A stretch of 43,388 nt of DNA from Nemertoderma westbladi. Taxonomy: Eukaryota; Xenacoelomorpha; Nemertodermatida; Nemertodermatidae. Positions within the stretch are counted from its first letter, which is position 1. The number at the start of each line of letters is the position of its first letter. The translations under genes were made by a program, and so were the position numbers. The stretch lies in assembly GCA_032718475.1 (NCBI GenBank), contig JAUCBJ010000693.1, forward strand, positions 1 to 43,388, given 5' to 3'. Below the pieces are notes generated by a model. That model had not been told where the DNA came from. It did not search any database and saw nothing but the letters and a program-made list of their open reading frames with translations. Below are positions 1 through 10,955 of this stretch, one piece after another.

Positions 1-296
1 TAACCTAGGTAACGTTTAACCAGCCACACCCTCACGCACACACCCCGGCACGTCCATACCCTTTTCTGTCCAACCTACTGGACAATTCAACAACCTATAG
101 GCCACCCCTCCATCACGCATCTCTCCCATCTTTATCTACTTCCTCTACATCTATCTCTGCATCTACTTCCTCTACTCTATCTACATCTTATCTCCTCTAC
201 ATCTACCTTTACATCTTATCCCCTTTACATCTCCTCGCCTGCACGTGACTCTCTGAGTGCCGTAAAAGTGGGTATGTTAATTATGTGAACAACTAC

Positions 297-390
297 TAAC
301 TCTTACTAACTCTTACTAACTCTACTAACTCTCTACTAACTCTTACTAACTCAACTAACTCTACTACTAACTCAACTAACTCCACTAACT
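297..390. repeat. ACTAACTCT minisatellite
   Basis: About ten short units of the type actaactcttactaactc run head to tail with units varying from 8 to 10 bp. Simple tandem repeat, no coding potential. Confidence 0.8.
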
Positions 391-391
391 T

Positions 392-438
392 CTTGTGCCC
401 GGCACCTCTTGTGCCCGGCACCTCTTGTGCCCGGCACC
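392..438. repeat. Three perfect 16-bp repeats
   Basis: The unit cttgtgcccggcacct occurs three times in a row at 392, 408 and 424. It is much more GC-rich than the surrounding pyrimidine repeats. Confidence 0.85.
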
Positions 439-962
439 CACCCTAATTAACATACCCTGATCTTGCATCAAACACGTCATCACGCCCGTGTCCTACTTAG
501 TTCAACGCATCCCCTGTACCCTTCTCATCTCTCCCATCTTCCTCCTCTAGCTCGCCTCATTTTCCGCCCCACTCTCTTCCTCTAATCCTTCTCGTTTCTG
601 GTCACCTGATGTCCTCAATGCCCACAGGTTTCTCCCTCTCCATACTCTACTTGGTTATCCCACTTCTGATAACCAACGGTATGCGTACATACCCCCCTTT
701 CATACCCGCACGTGACGCCCTCAGTCTACCTCAGTGCGTATGTTTTTCTTTTAACTACCTACACCTTCACGTCGGCGCGTCCGTACCCTTTTCTGTCCAA
801 CCTATTGGACCACTCAGCAACCTAAGGGACACTCCTCCATCAGGCACCCTACCATCTTCCCCCCTCTAGCTCGTCTCACTTTCCACCCCACTCTTTTCGG
901 CGAATCCTCTTTGTTCTTGGTTGTCTATACTGCCGATACTGTAATGGGGGAATGTCACCCTG

Positions 963-981
963 CCCCCCCCCCCCCCCCCCC
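963..981. repeat. Poly-C tract
   Basis: An uninterrupted run of about 19 C. It is one of five long C/G homopolymers in the window. The ORFs that cross it on both strands change frame with tract length, so they are not credible genes. Confidence 0.9.
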
Positions 982-1212
982 ACCAATGTTATGTTTGGTA
1001 CTGGTGTTGATGTTAATATATTGGGGCCCATCCATCTATCTGCAATATCCCCCTCAACCTGGTATTTGCATATATTTGTTCTTGGTTTGTTTATATTGCC
1101 TATCTTCAAAATCCCCCTCAACCGGGTATATGTTATGTCCCTGCATGCTATAGTCATACTGCTGTGCTGGTACCGGTATAGGCCTATCCACTTCTGGCCT
1201 ACCTACCGGTAT

Positions 1213-1605
1213 CTACTCCACAACTTCCGGATCTAATCCCGTTGTTTGCGCTACCCTATCGGCTACATTATCTCTCCCAGCATGGCCTATAGTATGTGCA
1301 GTAAGGCCTACAGTATGTCCTGCAGTCTGTACGTTTCCCTCCGGACTGAAGTTTAACCTTCTCAAATAATCCAAGAAGCCCTCCCGGTGGCTACCGTACT
1401 CTCGATCGGCAGCTATATCCCGTCGGGAAGTTTCTCTTCGATCCCCTCTCATGTTCTCGTTCTCGTACCGGTACGCCCTGTACCCCTCTCTCGGCGTATA
1501 GTACACCTCGTCGGGTCGGGTCTCTCCGGGACGACGGCAATCTCCCGGAGTTCGACCCCACCGACTCTCCAACTCCATCTCTACTACCGACGGCTCGCTA
1601 CCCAT
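1213..1605 (-). CDS. Charged Arg/Glu-rich ORF, unknown (possible Gag fragment)
   Basis: A 130-codon minus-strand ORF starts with an ATG at 1605 and ends just left of a pyrimidine-rich repeat region. The product is rich in Arg, Glu and Tyr (for example GYRAYRYENENMRGDRRE near residues 41-58) and then becomes Thr/Ala/Gly-rich. No catalytic motif or zinc finger is visible and I do not recognise a family. It lies immediately beyond the left target-site duplication of the large LTR element; on the other side of that element (14701-15780) there is more minus-strand coding-like sequence. The most economical reading is that both are parts of one older gene split by the insertion, but the two ends do not join in a single open frame, so this is not proven. 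Confidence 0.4.
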   Translation of the reverse strand: MGSEPSVVEMELESRWGRTPGDCRRPGETRPDEVYYTPREGYRAYRYENENMRGDRRETSRRDIAADREYGSHREGFLDYLRRLNFSPEGNVQTAGHTVGLTAHTIGHAGRDNVADRVAQTTGLDPEVVE

Positions 1606-1640
1606 CTTCGCTCTCCTGTCGCTCGTAACGACACTTCTTC

Positions 1641-1645
1641 TACTC
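1641..1645. other. Target-site duplication TACTC (left)
   Basis: TACTC directly precedes the LTR end TGTTCGCGC. The same five bases directly follow the other LTR end (CTTTTACA) at 14696-14700. A 5-bp duplication is typical of LTR-retrotransposon integrase. Confidence 0.75.
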
Positions 1646-2751
1646 TGTTCGCGCTTTTAGACCTTTAGCAGTTTAACCTGCCAATTTTAGTTGTCCTTTT
1701 GTTTATAAATCGACTTTAGCCTATATCAATTACCTAGTGTACTGAAGTTACATCAGCCGAAGCCAGTCCGTGAGCGACCTATCACCCACGGTGTGGGAGA
1801 CTGGATTCGGATTCCTTGAGAGTTATTGCAATGTAGACCTACTGTATCATTCGATTGATCGTTACTATATAATCTCTGACCAATATATTTACTTTCGGGG
1901 AAATATTAACAGTTCCTTTAGGACGTTAAGTATAAAAACAGAGTTATGACTTATACTAATCACAACTAGATGGCCACAGAGTTTCGTAAATAGTGCATTC
2001 TTTAGGAGATTCTTTATTAACCTTCACACTACTTCACACTACTTCACACTACTTCGCACTGATCTGCCGACCGTCACTGAATTTGATCATATATAAGGAG
2101 GATCACAACTGACACACGTAGGGATTATGAAATAGCATTTAATTCACACAAAAACCACTATAATTTAAGTCACAGTTGCTACCGGTAAACCTGTTCCTCT
2201 TACCTTCAGTAATCAAGAAGATTGGGGGTTTTATGATTATTTATCAGTATTCTCCAAATATAATAACAATATCCATTAATATAACAACAATTAATAACAG
2301 AAGTAAAATAATGCGGTGATTTAGCAACATGCAGTCAGTTAAGTAAATGAGAAATGACAAGTGTTACAATGAGTGCCCAGTGAGATGAAATGTTAATAGT
2401 TTTACGTTCTTATAATCAAGGCCATCTGATGTTCCGGCCAAAGTCTGAAACTTCTACACAGAAGCACAGAAAATTCCGAGCTGGCTCTGAGGCTCAGAAA
2501 AATAGTAAACAAAGACCGTAATGCATTGCGCGAGTTTCCATAGGCCTCTGTCAGACATAAAGGGAAAATTGCTCTGATTGGCTGAATGAGGCAGAACAAA
2601 GAAATTCCACGTCCACAAAGAATCAGCTGATAGATTTCGTCATACTAGCTATAATTCCTTCCCGTCGCGTAGTTGGATAAATTTAGATCTATTTTAGAGT
2701 ATTCTGCGCATTGCGGAAAAATGACTTGTTATGTCCGCAAAAGCTTTTACA
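1646..2751 (-). repeat. 3' LTR of the 13-kb element (1106 bp)
   Basis: Begins TGTTCGCGC and ends CTTTTACA on the + strand. It resembles the 1245-bp LTR at 17016-18260: the same ends, the same tttagcagtttaacctgcca near the start, the same ggaaatattaacagttcctt at about 1920, and the same cgcaaaagcttttaca-type end. Only its last 293 bp (2459-2751) match the other LTR of its own element (14403-14695), with roughly eight mismatches by eye. It also contains a short triplication of cttcacacta near 2025-2055. Just inside it, the purine-rich minus-strand sequence ending tgggagcgg (complement of about 2752-2760) is a plausible polypurine primer site. Confidence 0.75.
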
Positions 2752-2829
2752 CCGCTCCCAGAAAATGGGATTTAAGTCTATAAAATATAAAAAATCACAG
2801 TTTCTAAAATACAAAAATACTCTAAACTA

Positions 2830-5038
2830 TTAGTCCTTCTTTTGTGAACGGCGTTTACGAAGTTTTTTGAGGTTAGTAAGAGTCCTTTTCTCTTTGGGGC
2901 GAGCCACTTTACTAGGAGGGCTATAACTCCTGGGTGAGGGGTGCAATACAATTGCATCGGAAGGTTTCGGATTACGGTCGGTGTATCCGCCGGTCGAGGT
3001 ACCCGGTTGATCGATATCAACCTCAGTGGAACGAGGTCGAGCAACCTTTAGAGCGCATTTCAGGACAGCAGCTCTTACTGGTCCCTGACGGGTCGTTTGC
3101 ATGAGAGCGGTAGGTGGACCGTGAGTAGTGATAAATTTCCTCGGTTTGATGGTTCTTTCTAACTCGCGTTCTCTGGCTTTATATTCATATGGTCGTCTAT
3201 GAACTTCTTGTAGCTCTGGATGCGAGTTTATGAACAAGTCACCGCGGGATTTATAGAGGATATATATATAGGTAGAAACTTTAAACTGTGTGTAGGATCT
3301 TCCGGTTTCACCATATAATATTGAGTTAAATTGACATAATAAGGATGGTCTTTGATCCCATAAAATGAGTTCGGTAAAGGTCTAGCGCATAGGTTGACCT
3401 CGTGAACCATATGACAGACAAGATCTGCTCGATTGTCCGGAGGTTCAACGAGTATACCGTGGACACGAGCGGCCTCAATTGGCGGATGTTGTAACATAGG
3501 AGCGTCAGCGATAAGATCTCTAGATCTTAAGTTGATATCAACCGGTTGGGGTTGTACCGTGGCGAAGAGTTTGTCTCCGAAATGGGGAACCATCGAAGGA
3601 TGAATAATGGTTTTGGAATAGAGATCAGTCATAAGGATTTGAGCTTCTGGCTGGGCTAAAGCTGCTTCTTCTCTCTCGTCCATTTCGATGTGCTTCTCCT
3701 CGAGCTGATTTTCCTCCGCTTGTCGTTGGAAACGTTCGTCCAAAAACTCTTGCAGAGAGTAGGTTCGTCCGAGTTCGATATCTTCTTCGAGATTCTGGAT
3801 TTCCCGATCGAACTGAGGTAAAGCTAATTCTTTTACCGCTTGGACTTGTTGTTGCAATTTACGTTTGTCTAAACAATCGTAGGTTCCTTTTCCGATCTTT
3901 TGCCGAATAGCGTCTAACGCGTTTCATCCACCTCCACCTCGGTGACGGGTTGTATCGGGGTTAAACCGGGACGATTATACGGGTTGAACGGCGATATTAG
4001 ATGTCCGCGTCCCAATCCGGCTAGGTGGGATGGGCGAATATCTAGGGAGCCCACAACCGGAGTGCCACCGACTAATTGTTCGGGTAACACTAGATCTTTG
4101 AACAATGAGTACAGTTCAGGAGGATCCGTCATACTATTAGGATCAAGAGTCTGAGGTCTCACCAGGGAATGAGGAGGTCTGTCCGAGTATTCCGGAACTC
4201 TGATCATAGGTTTATTTAAGGATCGTTTGAGTCGAGCGAGCGTAGGTGATACGTCGAACAAGTTTCGCTCGAAACTCCCGTAAGTATAGCGAGTAAAACT
4301 GTGTTTAGCGCAACGTCTCCACGGATGTTTATGTCTTTCCGTTTGTTGGTTTGGTCTAGGGCATTCATCGCAATAATACCAAAGAAGCACATCTTGTAGG
4401 GGAAACGCGGGTGTTCTTTCTCCAGTTTTACAATATTCCTCCATCTGTTCGAAGCTATCCGGTACAACAGGTAGCAGTCGATCGGCGGTAAGATACATCA
4501 TAGTGAAATAGAGTCATTTGAGTTCTATCATAGGGTTATGATGTATACCTTGAGGATATCGAGTTTCTAGATTTTGTTCACTGGCTACATTGAGATATGT
4601 TTCTCTTAAGAATTCCAAATATTCGTTGAAGTCACTGCGTTTATCCGGCTCTTCAACGTCTTCTCTTTCGAGTCGGTTTCGAATAGAATTCTCATGTTCA
4701 ATTCTCAGTTTATCGTTCCGACTCCGCTGGGTATGATATTTAAATAGGATCATTTCCCTTTCGGTGTCTACATCGTCCGTATCGTGTAAATCGATAGGAT
4801 GACCAATAGTTAAGAAGTCCATATACGTACCATTACGATGCATATAGCGAGCGGTGAATTTTCTATAGTCCAATTCACGTGTGAGCTGTTCCTTTGACAT
4901 TGGCGGTTCGATATAACGGCCATCGTCCTCCGTAGTAGGTTGACTAGCGTCGCCGCTTATTAAACTATCAATAAATGCTTGCAATGGTAGGGTATATCGC
5001 TCCCTGATACCAAGATCATCTTCTATTAACTCAGTCAT
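2830..5038 (-). pseudogene. ORF3: extra gene between integrase and 3' LTR, broken copy
   Basis: The coding sequence runs from ATG at 5038. A 174-codon stretch ends in TGA at 4514-4516 and continues in the same frame from 4501 to about 3914; a one-base shift near 3910 then leads into a second frame (about 3908-3228, with Gln/Glu-rich coiled-coil-like sequence at about 3850-3640), and a third frame (3237-2830) encodes a basic tail. The second part has a possible metal site, CDEC followed by HKH and CAKH (4395-4310). The tail contains NSHPELQEVHRRPYEYKARE and ends Lys/Arg-rich. The ORF at 18339-19595 in the second LTR element is clearly homologous at both ends, but here the zinc-knuckle block present in that copy is missing, deleted at about 3230-3240. 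The family is unknown to me. Position suggests an env slot, but no signal peptide or membrane segment is visible; zinc and basic regions suggest nucleic-acid binding. Confidence 0.65.
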
Positions 5039-5308
5039 AGCTGCTATATGAGTTTATCGATATTATAATTAATGATATTTAGGCCAGCGGTCGTCACTGC
5101 CTCCCCCTCAATGCCCCCGGACAGCGCAAGATCCTCAGCGCTGATGTACTGTCGTCGCTGTGCCTCTCGCCAACGTAGTAGCTACACAACGACAACAATA
5201 ACCAGCGCGAGTCACTCCACTGTCCGTCCCAATGGCTTAGATTTTGTGAGCGGATTCAATTCCACCTCACCAAACCCCATAAAGTGGGAAAGAGCGCCTT
5301 TAAGCAAT

Positions 5309-5357
5309 ATTGGGGAGTACGAGGTTGATTAACAACCAACCTCGTATCACCCCCAAT
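5309..5357. other. Imperfect hairpin, stem over 15 bp
   Basis: The arms attgggg..tacgaggttg and caacctcgta..cccccaat face each other across a 9-base loop (attaacaac). The inner 10 bp are perfect and the outer GGGG/CCCC part is offset by a small bulge. Function unknown. Confidence 0.7.
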
Positions 5358-5441
5358 AAACCGGGGACGACAAACCCCAGAGGGCCTCACACAATGGAGG
5401 TCAGAGGTTAAGCCTCCAGGGAGAAAGAAAGTAACAGCAGC

Positions 5442-5458
5442 GGGGGGGGGGGGGGGGG
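5442..5458. repeat. Poly-G tract
   Basis: About 17 consecutive G after gtaacagcagc. Homopolymer, non-coding. Confidence 0.9.
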
Positions 5459-6405
5459 AAACACCCCCGCAGAGCAGAAGGTGTGAAGTAGGTTACTAGC
5501 CAATGGGGGGCAGGCATCAGCTGAGTAACACGGCCAAACCTAGAGTAGTATATTACCGGTCGGTGTTGCTCATTCATTCAGTTTACTCAGTACAGTCATG
5601 GCAGTACGGTGACAATTTAAGACCGTCACCGCCCTCACCCATATTACCAGCAGTATTCAGTCATTAGTGCTATCTGCTATCATATCTACTTGTTGCTATT
5701 ATATACCATACTTTATATTATCTATAACATTGGAAGAACAACAAACTCCTTTTCACTCACACGGCGGGGACGCATACATAAACAACACCGGATAAACCGG
5801 GATCCTCGGATCCTGTCACAGATTTACTGGAGGTTCTTGCTACAGAGGCAGGGTAACTTTCACAACTGCGACTTGCTACTGTAAACACACTTTAGTAGTA
5901 ACATTCACCTATAAATACACAAATTCCACACTCCTGTCACAAATTGTACACATTCGGGCCATTTGTCCATTAGTCAAGTGCCTTCCAGAATGCCACGTTA
6001 TTAATATGTATCCCTGGATACTAGCAGGGTGCTATTTATTCCGTATGCTATTCAATGGGGCAAGCTTTCTATTGTTCTTTTAACTCGCTTCTAATTCTAG
6101 CGTGGTTGTTGCTTTGGTGACATTATGGAAAGCTAGCAGTAGAATTAGGGTAATTCTCATGCATACAGATCTGGGATGCTATTTAATAGTAATTCTTTAA
6201 TTGTCAATATTCCCCTTTATACATGATTTTATGAATTTTATCGGCTATTGACTATACATTGGAGATTCTCGCACACTAATATACTTAATAGGGTGAATCT
6301 CCGCTCCCATGATCTATTAATTAATGATATTTTGGGAATGTTATAAATTGTATAAAATGACAATTTATCAAATTCATGAGAGGATATGAATTTAAAATTT
6401 ATTCC

Positions 6406-6885
6406 CGTAAAATATTTTAAAATATTTGATATTAAAATAGACACAATTTTATTCCAGAACATGTCTGGGGACTAGGATCCTTAATTCTAGAAATTTTGTC
6501 TTTTTAAGAGTATCGGTAAGTGCTACGATATCTTACTCGACTAGAATTTTAGAGGATCTAAATTTTAACAGATTTTCATTTACATACTCTCTAGAGTTAA
6601 TTTGTCAGCATTTACTCTATTATAACATTTGTTTTAACAGATTTTATAAATATTTATTAAATATTTAATATTTAAGATGGGCACCGATTTATTCCAGAAC
6701 ATGTCTGGGGATGTTAACAACTGATTCTAAAATTTTGTCTTTCAAATATATCGGTGGGTGCCGCGATATCTTAATCGACTAGAATTTCAGATGGTCAAAG
6801 GGTTTAACAGATTTATTTTGCGTTTTAACGCTACTGTTAAATGGACATCATTCTACTATATGTATTATTTAATATACGGTATGAG
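6406..6885. repeat. Two diverged 240-bp tandem units
   Basis: The string attccagaacatgtctgggg is at 6451 and again at 6691, exactly 240 bp apart. The surrounding order is kept in both: aaatattta-rich sequence, this string, a ttttgtcttt, a atcggt.gtgc.cgatatctta block, then gactagaattt and taacagattt. The units have diverged considerably. The short + strand ORF at 6758-6958 covers unit two only and is not conserved in unit one. Confidence 0.75.
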
Positions 6886-7340
6886 AGCAATATTGCAAGA
6901 AGCAATGTCAGTGAGAAGAGGCAAGTCGTTTCCAAGGTCTACCCAGAGCTTGGTTTAGCCGAGACACGAGGATCTGAACTTTGCATTCCTAATACTCTAC
7001 TTACCAATAATACTTAAGTATAGTAGGGGCGGTATTGTACTTTAATAAGTACGGACATTTCATCTTACTGTAGTCACGTATTTATAGTATGATACGGACA
7101 GTAAGGAAAGAGAAAAAGAATTATTTCTCGCCGTTAAACGAAATATATAATGCTAAGTAATTAAGTAATAAACACGAATATATATTGCACTAATCTACTG
7201 AATAATCATTAAAATATTATTCTACTAAATAAAATTAAAGAAAACGATTATAATAATAAAATTACATAATAATGCATGCATAAATATAAAAATAATAAAA
7301 AATATAAAATAATGTAGTCACACACCCACTCCAAACGCTG

Positions 7341-10300
7341 TTACGTTGGGGAGTCCCTAGATGTTTGTTGGATTAGGGAGGTGGTCGTGGGAAGAGTATC
7401 TTGCCTTCCATAGTTTCCGGATAACTCTCGGTCTCTTTCCAGTAAACATAAACGACCAACTGGGCGATTAAGTTGTTGTGTTTCGAATACGATTCCAGGT
7501 TTCTTAAAGTTACGTCGCATGACGACGAGTTCTACCGATCGCACTAAACCATCATCGGATATATGAGTCTCGATGATTCGACCTGTCTGCCACCGCTTAC
7601 GTGGAAGATCTGATTCCACAATAAGGACCATGTCTCCAGCGCTGACGTTTTCTTGCTGCGCAAACCACGTTGTTCGAAGTTGTAGCGTAGGAAGATAATG
7701 TTTTTCAAAATGGTCAGCGAAACGACGGGATAATAACTGCATAAGTTGCCAAGTTTGTCGGCAGTATTCGTCTCCGTCCGTGATTTCCGATTGCGGGAGC
7801 ATGGCTACAGGTTTCTTTAGCAGGAAATGCGCGGGTGTTAGCGCTTCTAGGGAGTCGGGACTCGATGAGACTGGCATAAGCGGTCTCTCGTTAAGATAGG
7901 CGGCGATTTCTTCCATTAATGTCCGCAAAAGTTCGTCGGTGAGATACGCGCGGCACCTCACTATAAAGTGAAATGCGGTCTTCACGCTCCGTATTAATCT
8001 CTCCCAACTTCCTCCCCACCAAGGGGCGTCGGCGGCGTTGAAGGTCCAGCTAGATGCTGTTACCCTTAGCTGATCGTCCACCTGTCTTTGGTTACAATCT
8101 TTCATATAATCTTTGATCTCATTATTGGCGCCAATGAAGTTTGTTCCTTTGTCGGATCTCATGGTATTGCTAGTCCCAAAACGAGCGATCTGTCGGCGTA
8201 AACTCAGTATGAAGCTGTTGGTAGATAGATCGTTCACCATATCTAGATGGATCGCTCTACAAGTCATACAGACAAAGATGACACACCATCGCTTGACTAT
8301 AGTCCTAGCACGATATACTTCAATAGGGCCAAATAAATCCACACCAGTATTAGTAAAGGATGGCTCATAGAAGCTTACTCGTTCCCTAGGTAATTCTGCC
8401 TCTCGCTGTGTTAAAGGCCTACTGAATGCTTTCCTACAGGGTATACAGTTCCTAAGAACTTGGTTTAGAGCTCTACGGGGCTTATGGAAATAATAGCGAG
8501 TTCGAATTTCGCTAAGAACTCGTTCTCTACCAGCATGGTAAAGCCTACTGTGAACATCTACAATCATCTTGATTTGTATTTCAAGATTTCTAATGAGTAT
8601 GGGAAATTTAGTGTCAAAGGACAATGGAGCATTAGTTAATCTCCCTCCGACACATATTAACCCATCTATCATTGTGCTAGAGAAACGATCCCTTAAGCGC
8701 ATCTGTGGATTTCTCAACAACAGGAAATACTTATCGGAATCTTCGTAGCATTGCAGGAGTCTCAGTATCTGCTTATTGGTATCATCATGCTCTTGGTAAC
8801 TGATCTTCTCTGTCAGAAACCTATCCGACACTTTATAAGCGGGAAGGTCTTTATAGCATGGACCTTTTCGGATATTATTGGAGCGGTATCACTAGCGATC
8901 TTCGTCCTGGAATAGTGATGATGGAAACATCTTTTCAAATACACGATGGCCTTACAAAGCTGATTCCAGGAGCTATAATGATTTATTGCTCTCTGCAGGA
9001 GAGGGCAGAGTCCTTGCGAGACATCTGGTGTTCCAGATTTCCAGTCTCTTTCTCTGATTTCTATAACAGATTTGTTCGTGGTGGGGGAGTTTAGATCCAC
9101 AGCGTCATCCCCAGAGATGTGTAGTACAGACAGATCTATCACGGGTTTAAATAACTTTGATTTACTCATCTGGGTTTTAGGTTTGACTTTCTCCGCTCCC
9201 TTGGCTTGTCTAATCTCAGCCATGGTGAGATGAGGAGGCCATTCATCCTCTTCTTTACTTAGGAAGTCAGGTCCACCTCACCAGTCTGGAGTATCTATCA
9301 GTTCTTGAGGAGTTGCTCCTCTGGAAGCGATGTCGGCTGGATTAATTGTCCCAGGGCAATGTCTCCATTTATCTACATTAGAGCGACTGAGTATAATGTC
9401 TACTCGGTTGGTAACGAAGACGCTGAACTGACAGACTTTATTTGTTATATACTCCAGAACGAGTAAAGCATCAGTCCAATAGACATTTTTCTCCTGTGGA
9501 TAGTCAATCTGTTCTGTTACATTCCGTCCGATGGCTGTAGCGTATAGAGATTTGTTGTTTATTAAGGCCTTAGAGGTAACCAAGGTAACTTTAATTCCAT
9601 CCGGAGTTTCAACCCTCAGGTAGGCTACTATACCTATTCCCATATCGCTGGCGTCTCCAAACACATGGAGTTGATAGGAATACGTGGGGAGAACGTGACC
9701 AAAATATGAACGGGAAATCTTAACGTTCTCGATGGATGGTAGAGCATCTTCCCATTTCATCCACTTCTTTAGTAGTTCTCCCTTAAGTGGATCATCCCAC
9801 GAGTGGTTTTCGAGCCACATTTGTTGCACTAAGCTCCGAGCAACTAATATAACTGGGCTAATAAATCCCAATGGATCGAAATAAGTGCTCAGGATACTTA
9901 GACAAATCCGTTTAGTTCTAACTGGATTATCTCGCTGTTTTAACTGGAAAAACAAGATATCTCTCTCCGTGTCCCATTTTAAGCCAAGTGTTTTGGATTC
10001 CGGAAGATCGTCCTTGATGAGGTCCAGATCTTTAACACCTCGGTCTTCTACCGGGATCGATTCCAGAAACTCACGGGAGTTACTAGTGAATTTGGTTAGC
10101 CGAAATCCACCACGTTGCAAGCACTCCACCGTTCCCTTGGCAACATCAATGGCTTCTTCCACCGATGGGAGAGACTTTAAATTGTCGTCCATGTATATAT
10201 CCCATTTGATGTTGTCGATAACCGATTTAGAGAAGGCGTCTCGGTTGTCATCGGCAGTTGTACGCACTACCTAACAAGCGTTCCAGGGGCTCGAGATGAT

Positions 10301-10955
10301 CCCGAAAGCCTGGATGGTCATCCAGTACTCCACCAGTTTTCGGTTGAGGTCTCCTTCAGGCCACCACAGAAATTGTGCGATCCCTATCCAGTGCCTTGAC
10401 TTGTAAGAACATGCCTTCTATGACCGAAGCGAATGCGATAGAATATTGCCGCAGTCTCAATAATATTCCCAACAAAGATTGGAGTAAGTTGGGTCCCGGC
10501 AACAGTTCTGAGTTCAGGGATTGACCCATGTAAAGGGCGGAGCCGTCAAACACTATCCGTACTTCGTTGGGTTTATCGGGCTTGGGAACGTAATGACGTG
10601 TTAGATAATACGTTCTCTCCGTTATAGGTGTTTCTTCCGGAACTCGCTCCGCGTATCCTTTATCAATAAATTTCTTCAGCTGGGTTTTATACATTTCCCT
10701 GGCTTGAACGTTGGCCGTAAGACGCCGATGTAGTTGGGCGATTATCTTTTCTGCTAAAGGTCGGTTATTTATAAAGCTGGGTTCTCGCCGTCGGAATGGA
10801 AGACCAATCTCATAGCGACCTTCGTCCTTCAGATAACGGGTTGTCGTTTCCTGAATCTGCTTGGCTCTCTCTTCCTCGACAGACAAGGCTTTGTCGTAGG
10901 AATTAGGCTCTATGGCTTCTTGGCTTCTCCTCGTATGAGATTTGGCTTTCGCCAT
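7341..10955 (-). pseudogene. pol: BEL/Pao pol: RT, RNase H, integrase; decayed
   Basis: RT starts at 10955. The BEL-like stretch with KPDKPNEVRIVFDGSA is followed by SVIEGMF at about 10425-10405, where the family has an Asp; here it is Val, so the first catalytic Asp of RT is lost. A frameshift near 10375 and a TAG near 10271 interrupt RT before the intact YMDD box (about 10200-10186). The RNase H region keeps FGDAS (about 9655) and WTDALL (about 9470) but the segment with the family's Glu seems to be missing. A TGA at 9278-9280 falls where the family has Trp in a WWxGP motif. After a second frameshift near 8820, integrase runs to 7341: HX4H...CIPC zinc site (8560-8430), catalytic Asp in NTGVDLFGP, Asp in RSDKGTNF and Glu in GGSWERL, then a DUF5641-like C-terminus. 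No protease is encoded. Confidence 0.85.

Larger units (their letters stand above)
41..862. repeat. Diverged direct-repeat mosaic (727-bp offset)
   Basis: The block near 51-131 recurs near 778-858 at a 727-bp offset; both contain the string cccttttctgtccaacct followed by related sequence ending in a catctt motif. A second pair, 541-600 and 859-920, shares a ctctagctcg..ctca.tttcc core at an offset of about 320 bp. The region is pyrimidine-rich on the + strand and I see no convincing gene in it. It may be the untranslated or LTR part of the old element whose coding remnant lies at 1213-1605; that link is inference. Confidence 0.6.
5039..7324. other. Non-coding spacer between ORF3 and pol
   Basis: No credible gene. 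The first part (5039-5900) is moderately GC-rich with a strong hairpin at 5309-5357 and a poly-G tract at 5442-5458. The second part (5900-7324) is AT-rich, with a 240-bp tandem duplication at 6406-6885 and very A/T-rich sequence at 7100-7320. On the minus strand, pol is followed by ggagtggg at about 7333-7325 and then tgtgtgac, which looks like a polypurine tract abutting an LTR start. A BEL 3' LTR might therefore begin at 7324, but I find no matching partner near 13.97-14.40 kb. Confidence 0.5.

Noticed and set aside
876-1236. ORFs on both strands across the poly-C tract at 963
   Set aside because: Frames depend on homopolymer length and give only Pro or Gly runs plus low-complexity sequence.
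6758-6958. 66-codon + strand ORF
   Set aside because: It lies in one unit of a 240-bp duplication and is not open in the other unit; no recognisable motif.
8113-8370. + strand ORFs inside pol (also 8858-9094 and 9885-10274)
   Set aside because: Antisense shadows of RT/integrase coding sequence without motifs of their own.
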